Shown: positions 33,038 to 35,827 of the stretch, in pieces
Layout of the letters: each line of letters opens with the position of its first letter
Numbering within the stretch: the first letter of the stretch is position 1
NCBI GenBank assembly: GCA_958477465.1
Contig: CAUEFX010000046.1
Span: forward strand, 1-35,827
Length of the DNA: 35,827 nucleotides
Source of the DNA: an uncultured Bacteroides sp.
GTDB lineage: Bacteria > Bacteroidota > Bacteroidia > Bacteroidales > Bacteroidaceae
Direction: 5' to 3'
Made by a program: the position numbers and the translations under genes
The notes under the pieces: model-generated
The model's database searches: none
What the model was told of the DNA's origin: nothing
What the model saw: the letters and a program-made list of their open reading frames with translations, nothing else

Positions 33038-35647
33038 ATGTCATATACGATTGAAACAATAGCCGAACGCATGGGTGCCCGCAGGGTCGGTACCCTGGAA
33101 GCCACTATCGACTGGTTACTTACAGATAGCCGTTCACTCAGCTTCCCCGAAGAGACTCTCTTTTTTGCCCTGACAACGAAACGAAACAAAGGAGCACGAT
33201 ACATATCCGACCTTTATGAACGCGGTGTGCGAAATTTTGTTCTCTCACAGGAGGATTTTGATGAGTGGAGCAGGGGAGAGCTGGGAGATGTTGACGGCGC
33301 ACCGGCTTCAGATTTTCAACATTCGACTTTCAACTCTCAACTCTCAACAAAACAGGAACTCTCAGAAAAACAGGAGTCTGCCACACAACAAGGACTTGCC
33401 ACGCAACAAAGATTTGCAGACTGTAACTTTCTAATCGTCACTAACCCGCTGAAAGCTCTTCAGAAGTTAGCCGAACAGCATCGTGAACAGTTTCAGATAC
33501 CCGTAATAGGCATTACGGGAAGCAATGGAAAAACGATCGTAAAGGAGTGGTTGCACCAGTTGCTCAGTCCCGACCGCGTCATTGTGCGTTCACCGCGCAG
33601 CTATAACTCACAGATCGGCGTACCTCTTTCCGTATGGCAGATGAATGAGGAGGCGGAACTGGCTATCTTCGAGGCTGGTATCTCCGAGATGGGAGAGATG
33701 CGTGCTTTGGCAAACATAATCAAGCCGACGATCGGCATCCTTACTAATATCGGTGGGGCGCACCAGGAGAACTTCTTCTCCTTGCAGGAAAAGTGTATGG
33801 AGAAACTGAGTCTTTTTAAGAATTGCGATGTCGTGATTTATAATGCCGATAATGAACTGATAAGCAATTGTGTGGCGAAATCGATGCTTACGGCCCGTGA
33901 GATAGCATGGAGTTGCAAGGACGCCGAACGCCCTCTATATATAAGTAAAATAGTGAAGAAGGAAGACCATACGGTCATTTCATACCGTTATCTGGAGATG
34001 GATAATACTTTCTGTATTCCTTTCATCGATGATGCGTCCATCGAAAATTCACTCAACTGCCTGGCGGCCTGTCTTTATCTGATGATGCCTGCCGACCAGA
34101 TAACGGAACGGATGGTACGCCTCGAACCCGTAGCCATGCGTCTGGAGGTGAAGGAGGGGAAACAGGGATGTATACTTATCAATGATAGTTATAATTCCGA
34201 TCTGGCTTCACTCGATATTGCTCTCGACTTTCTGGCGCGCCGTTCCGAAACAAAAGGAATGAAACGTACGCTTATCCTTTCAGATATTTTGGAAACCGGA
34301 CAGAGTGCGGCGGCACTTTACCTCAAAGTGGCCCAATTGGTGCAAAGCAAGGGCATTGAAAAGATTATCGGTGTGGGACCTGAAATAAGTTCCTGCGCTG
34401 CACGCTTCAATATGGAAAAGTACTTTTTTCATACCACAGACGACCTGATGGCATCGGGACTGCTGAACGGTCTGCGCAATGAAGTGATTCTGATAAAAGG
34501 CTCGCGGGCATTCAACTTTGATTTGCTCTCGGATGCCTTGGAACTGAAAGTACACGAAACGATACTGGAAGTGAATCTGGGTGCTATGGTAGCCAACCTG
34601 AATCACTACCGTGCCATGCTTCGGCCGGAAACAAAAATGGTCTGCATGGTAAAAGCCTCGGCTTATGGAGCCGGCTCTTATGAAATAGCCAAGACCCTGC
34701 AGGAGCATCGGGTGGACTATCTGGCTGTGGCTGTGGCGGATGAAGGAGCAGACTTGCGTAAAGCGGGCATTACCTCTTCCATTATCATCATGGATCCGGA
34801 GCTGACCTCTTTTAAAACGATGTTCGACTATAAACTCGAACCCGAAGTATATAATTTCCATCTGCTCGATGCGCTGGTGAAGGCTGCCGAAAAAGAGGGC
34901 ATTACCAATTTCCCCGTGCATATTAAATTGGATACCGGAATGCATCGCCTTGGATTTTCCGAAGAGGACGTCCCTCTGCTGATACGGCGGCTGAAGAATC
35001 AGAATGCATTGATTCCACGTTCAGTATTCTCGCACTTTGTGGGGAGTGATTCTCCGCAGTTTGATGCCTTTACACGTCGGCAGATCGAAATATTCGAACG
35101 CGCTTCGGTTGAGTTGCAACATGCTTTTCCACATAAAATCCTGCGTCATATCTGCAATACGGCAGGCATTGAGCGCTTCCCGGGTGCACAGTTTGACATG
35201 GTCCGTCTGGGTATCGGACTGTATGGGGTTAGTCCCATTGATAATTCGATTATAAACAATGTCAGTACATTGAAAACCACCATTTTGCAGATACGTGATG
35301 TGGCGGCCGAAGATACGGTGGGGTATAGCCGCAAAGGACACTTGGAGCGTCCGTCGCGTATCGCGGCTATTCCCATCGGTTATGCCGACGGACTGAACCG
35401 TCATTTGGGATGCGGACATGCCTACTGTCTGGTCAATGGGAAGAAAGCCCCTTATGTGGGTAATATCTGCATGGATGTCTGCATGATAGATGTGACCGAC
35501 ATCGACTGTCAGGAGGGAGATGCTGCTATTATTTTCGGAGACGATTTGCCGATTACCGTACTGTCTGATGCACTTGATACGATTCCTTACGAAGTACTTA
35601 CGAGTGTCTCGACACGGGTGAAGCGGGTGTATTATCAGGAAAATTGA
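33038..35647 (+). CDS. murF-alr: Bifunctional MurF-Alr: UDP-MurNAc-tripeptide:D-Ala-D-Ala ligase / alanine racemase
   Basis: 869-aa cytoplasmic fusion. The MurF part (about 1-500) has the Mur-ligase ATP motif ITGSNGKT at 159-166 (K165), GISEMGEM, NIGGAHQENF and NDSYNSD. It adds D-Ala-D-Ala to the peptidoglycan precursor. The Alr part (about 508-869) has the PLP lysine K539 (VCMVKASAYGAGS), the catalytic tyrosine Y763 (TVGYSRKG) and PIGYADGLNRHLG. It makes the D-Ala consumed by the ligase pathway. This fusion is known in Bacteroidetes. Residues about 82-127 are an unusual Q/S/T-rich insertion (DFQHSTFNSQLSTKQELSE) encoded by low-complexity DNA, lying before the Walker motif. Confidence 0.93.
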   Translation: MSYTIETIAERMGARRVGTLEATIDWLLTDSRSLSFPEETLFFALTTKRNKGARYISDLYERGVRNFVLSQEDFDEWSRGELGDVDGAPASDFQHSTFNSQLSTKQELSEKQESATQQGLATQQRFADCNFLIVTNPLKALQKLAEQHREQFQIPVIGITGSNGKTIVKEWLHQLLSPDRVIVRSPRSYNSQIGVPLSVWQMNEEAELAIFEAGISEMGEMRALANIIKPTIGILTNIGGAHQENFFSLQEKCMEKLSLFKNCDVVIYNADNELISNCVAKSMLTAREIAWSCKDAERPLYISKIVKKEDHTVISYRYLEMDNTFCIPFIDDASIENSLNCLAACLYLMMPADQITERMVRLEPVAMRLEVKEGKQGCILINDSYNSDLASLDIALDFLARRSETKGMKRTLILSDILETGQSAAALYLKVAQLVQSKGIEKIIGVGPEISSCAARFNMEKYFFHTTDDLMASGLLNGLRNEVILIKGSRAFNFDLLSDALELKVHETILEVNLGAMVANLNHYRAMLRPETKMVCMVKASAYGAGSYEIAKTLQEHRVDYLAVAVADEGADLRKAGITSSIIIMDPELTSFKTMFDYKLEPEVYNFHLLDALVKAAEKEGITNFPVHIKLDTGMHRLGFSEEDVPLLIRRLKNQNALIPRSVFSHFVGSDSPQFDAFTRRQIEIFERASVELQHAFPHKILRHICNTAGIERFPGAQFDMVRLGIGLYGVSPIDNSIINNVSTLKTTILQIRDVAAEDTVGYSRKGHLERPSRIAAIPIGYADGLNRHLGCGHAYCLVNGKKAPYVGNICMDVCMIDVTDIDCQEGDAAIIFGDDLPITVLSDALDTIPYEVLTSVSTRVKRVYYQEN

Positions 35648-35827
35648 AAATTGACAGGGAAATTGAGAAATAGAGAATTGGAGAATATGTGAACTCTACA
35701 TCTCAAAAATTTTCTGAGGCTACGGACTCTTTCAATAAGTCTTTGAATAAGATTGAGTCCAAATTGAATTATACAATACTCTGTTAATTTCAATATAATC
35801 GTTTGAAAATGAGAGAGTTAATTAACT
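35648..35827. other. Intergenic tail of the window
   Basis: It begins with AAATTGA/GAGAAAT-like low-complexity sequence. A 6-bp hairpin (GGACTC with GAGTCC, about 35725-35760) is weak. An ATG at 35809 opens a frame to the window end (MRELIN), but six codons without a clean -7 box do not support a gene call. Confidence 0.3.

Noticed and set aside
35809..35827. Start of a further gene at the right edge
   Set aside because: Only six codons are visible and there is no clean TAnnTTTG box before it.

Overview
The window looks like a chromosomal segment of a Bacteroides-type gut bacterium (order Bacteroidales). The evidence is the recurring TAnnTTTG -7 promoter box with no E. coli-like -35/-10, an 11-subunit nuo operon with fused nuoCD and no nuoEFG, a fused murF-alr gene, fimbrillin/DUF5119/DUF3575 genes, a TonB-dependent receptor with an N-terminal carboxypeptidase-regulatory-like domain, and a GSCFA-domain protein. 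Species is not resolved. No rRNA, tRNA, CRISPR array, transposase or integrase was seen.

Layout. 1-167: a nested palindromic element that reaches the window edge. 279-2696: a ThrE-type amino acid exporter converging on an EamA/DMT transporter across a shared terminator. 2789-4639: a two-gene ABC-ATPase plus DUF4435 (TOPRIM-like) cassette resembling the AriA/AriB architecture of PARIS defence, followed by a YbdG-like MscS channel (4699-5955). 6009-6090: a perfect 34-bp-arm palindrome between the channel gene and a convergent aldo/keto reductase (6127-7140). 7612-11018: a three-gene surface-fimbria-type locus (DUF3575 barrel protein, DUF5119 lipoprotein, fimbrillin-family lipoprotein). A second palindromic element related to the first follows it. 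11368-15310: a TonB-dependent receptor with a surface-type beta-helix lipoprotein. 15311-15891: an unusual 580-bp gene-free gap with a terminator, a ~280-bp nested palindrome and a 22-bp triple tandem repeat that includes the probable nuo terminator.

15892-26210 (minus strand) is the complex I operon nuoA-B-CD-H-I-J-K-L-M-N, a proton-pumping quinone reductase lacking the NADH-input module, so its electron donor is not encoded here. Upstream on the same strand are a small exported cysteine-containing protein, trkH and trkA (potassium uptake) and dxs (isoprenoid precursor synthesis, which feeds menaquinone). Complex I and Trk both act on membrane energetics; co-regulation is inference only. Divergent from dxs on the plus strand are a GSCFA-domain protein and the murF-alr fusion, which supplies D-Ala and adds D-Ala-D-Ala to the peptidoglycan precursor.

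The most interesting points are the PARIS-like pair, the family of structured palindromic intergenic elements, low-complexity DNA that fills the nuo spacers, and similar low-complexity DNA apparently captured as an in-frame insertion within MurF.
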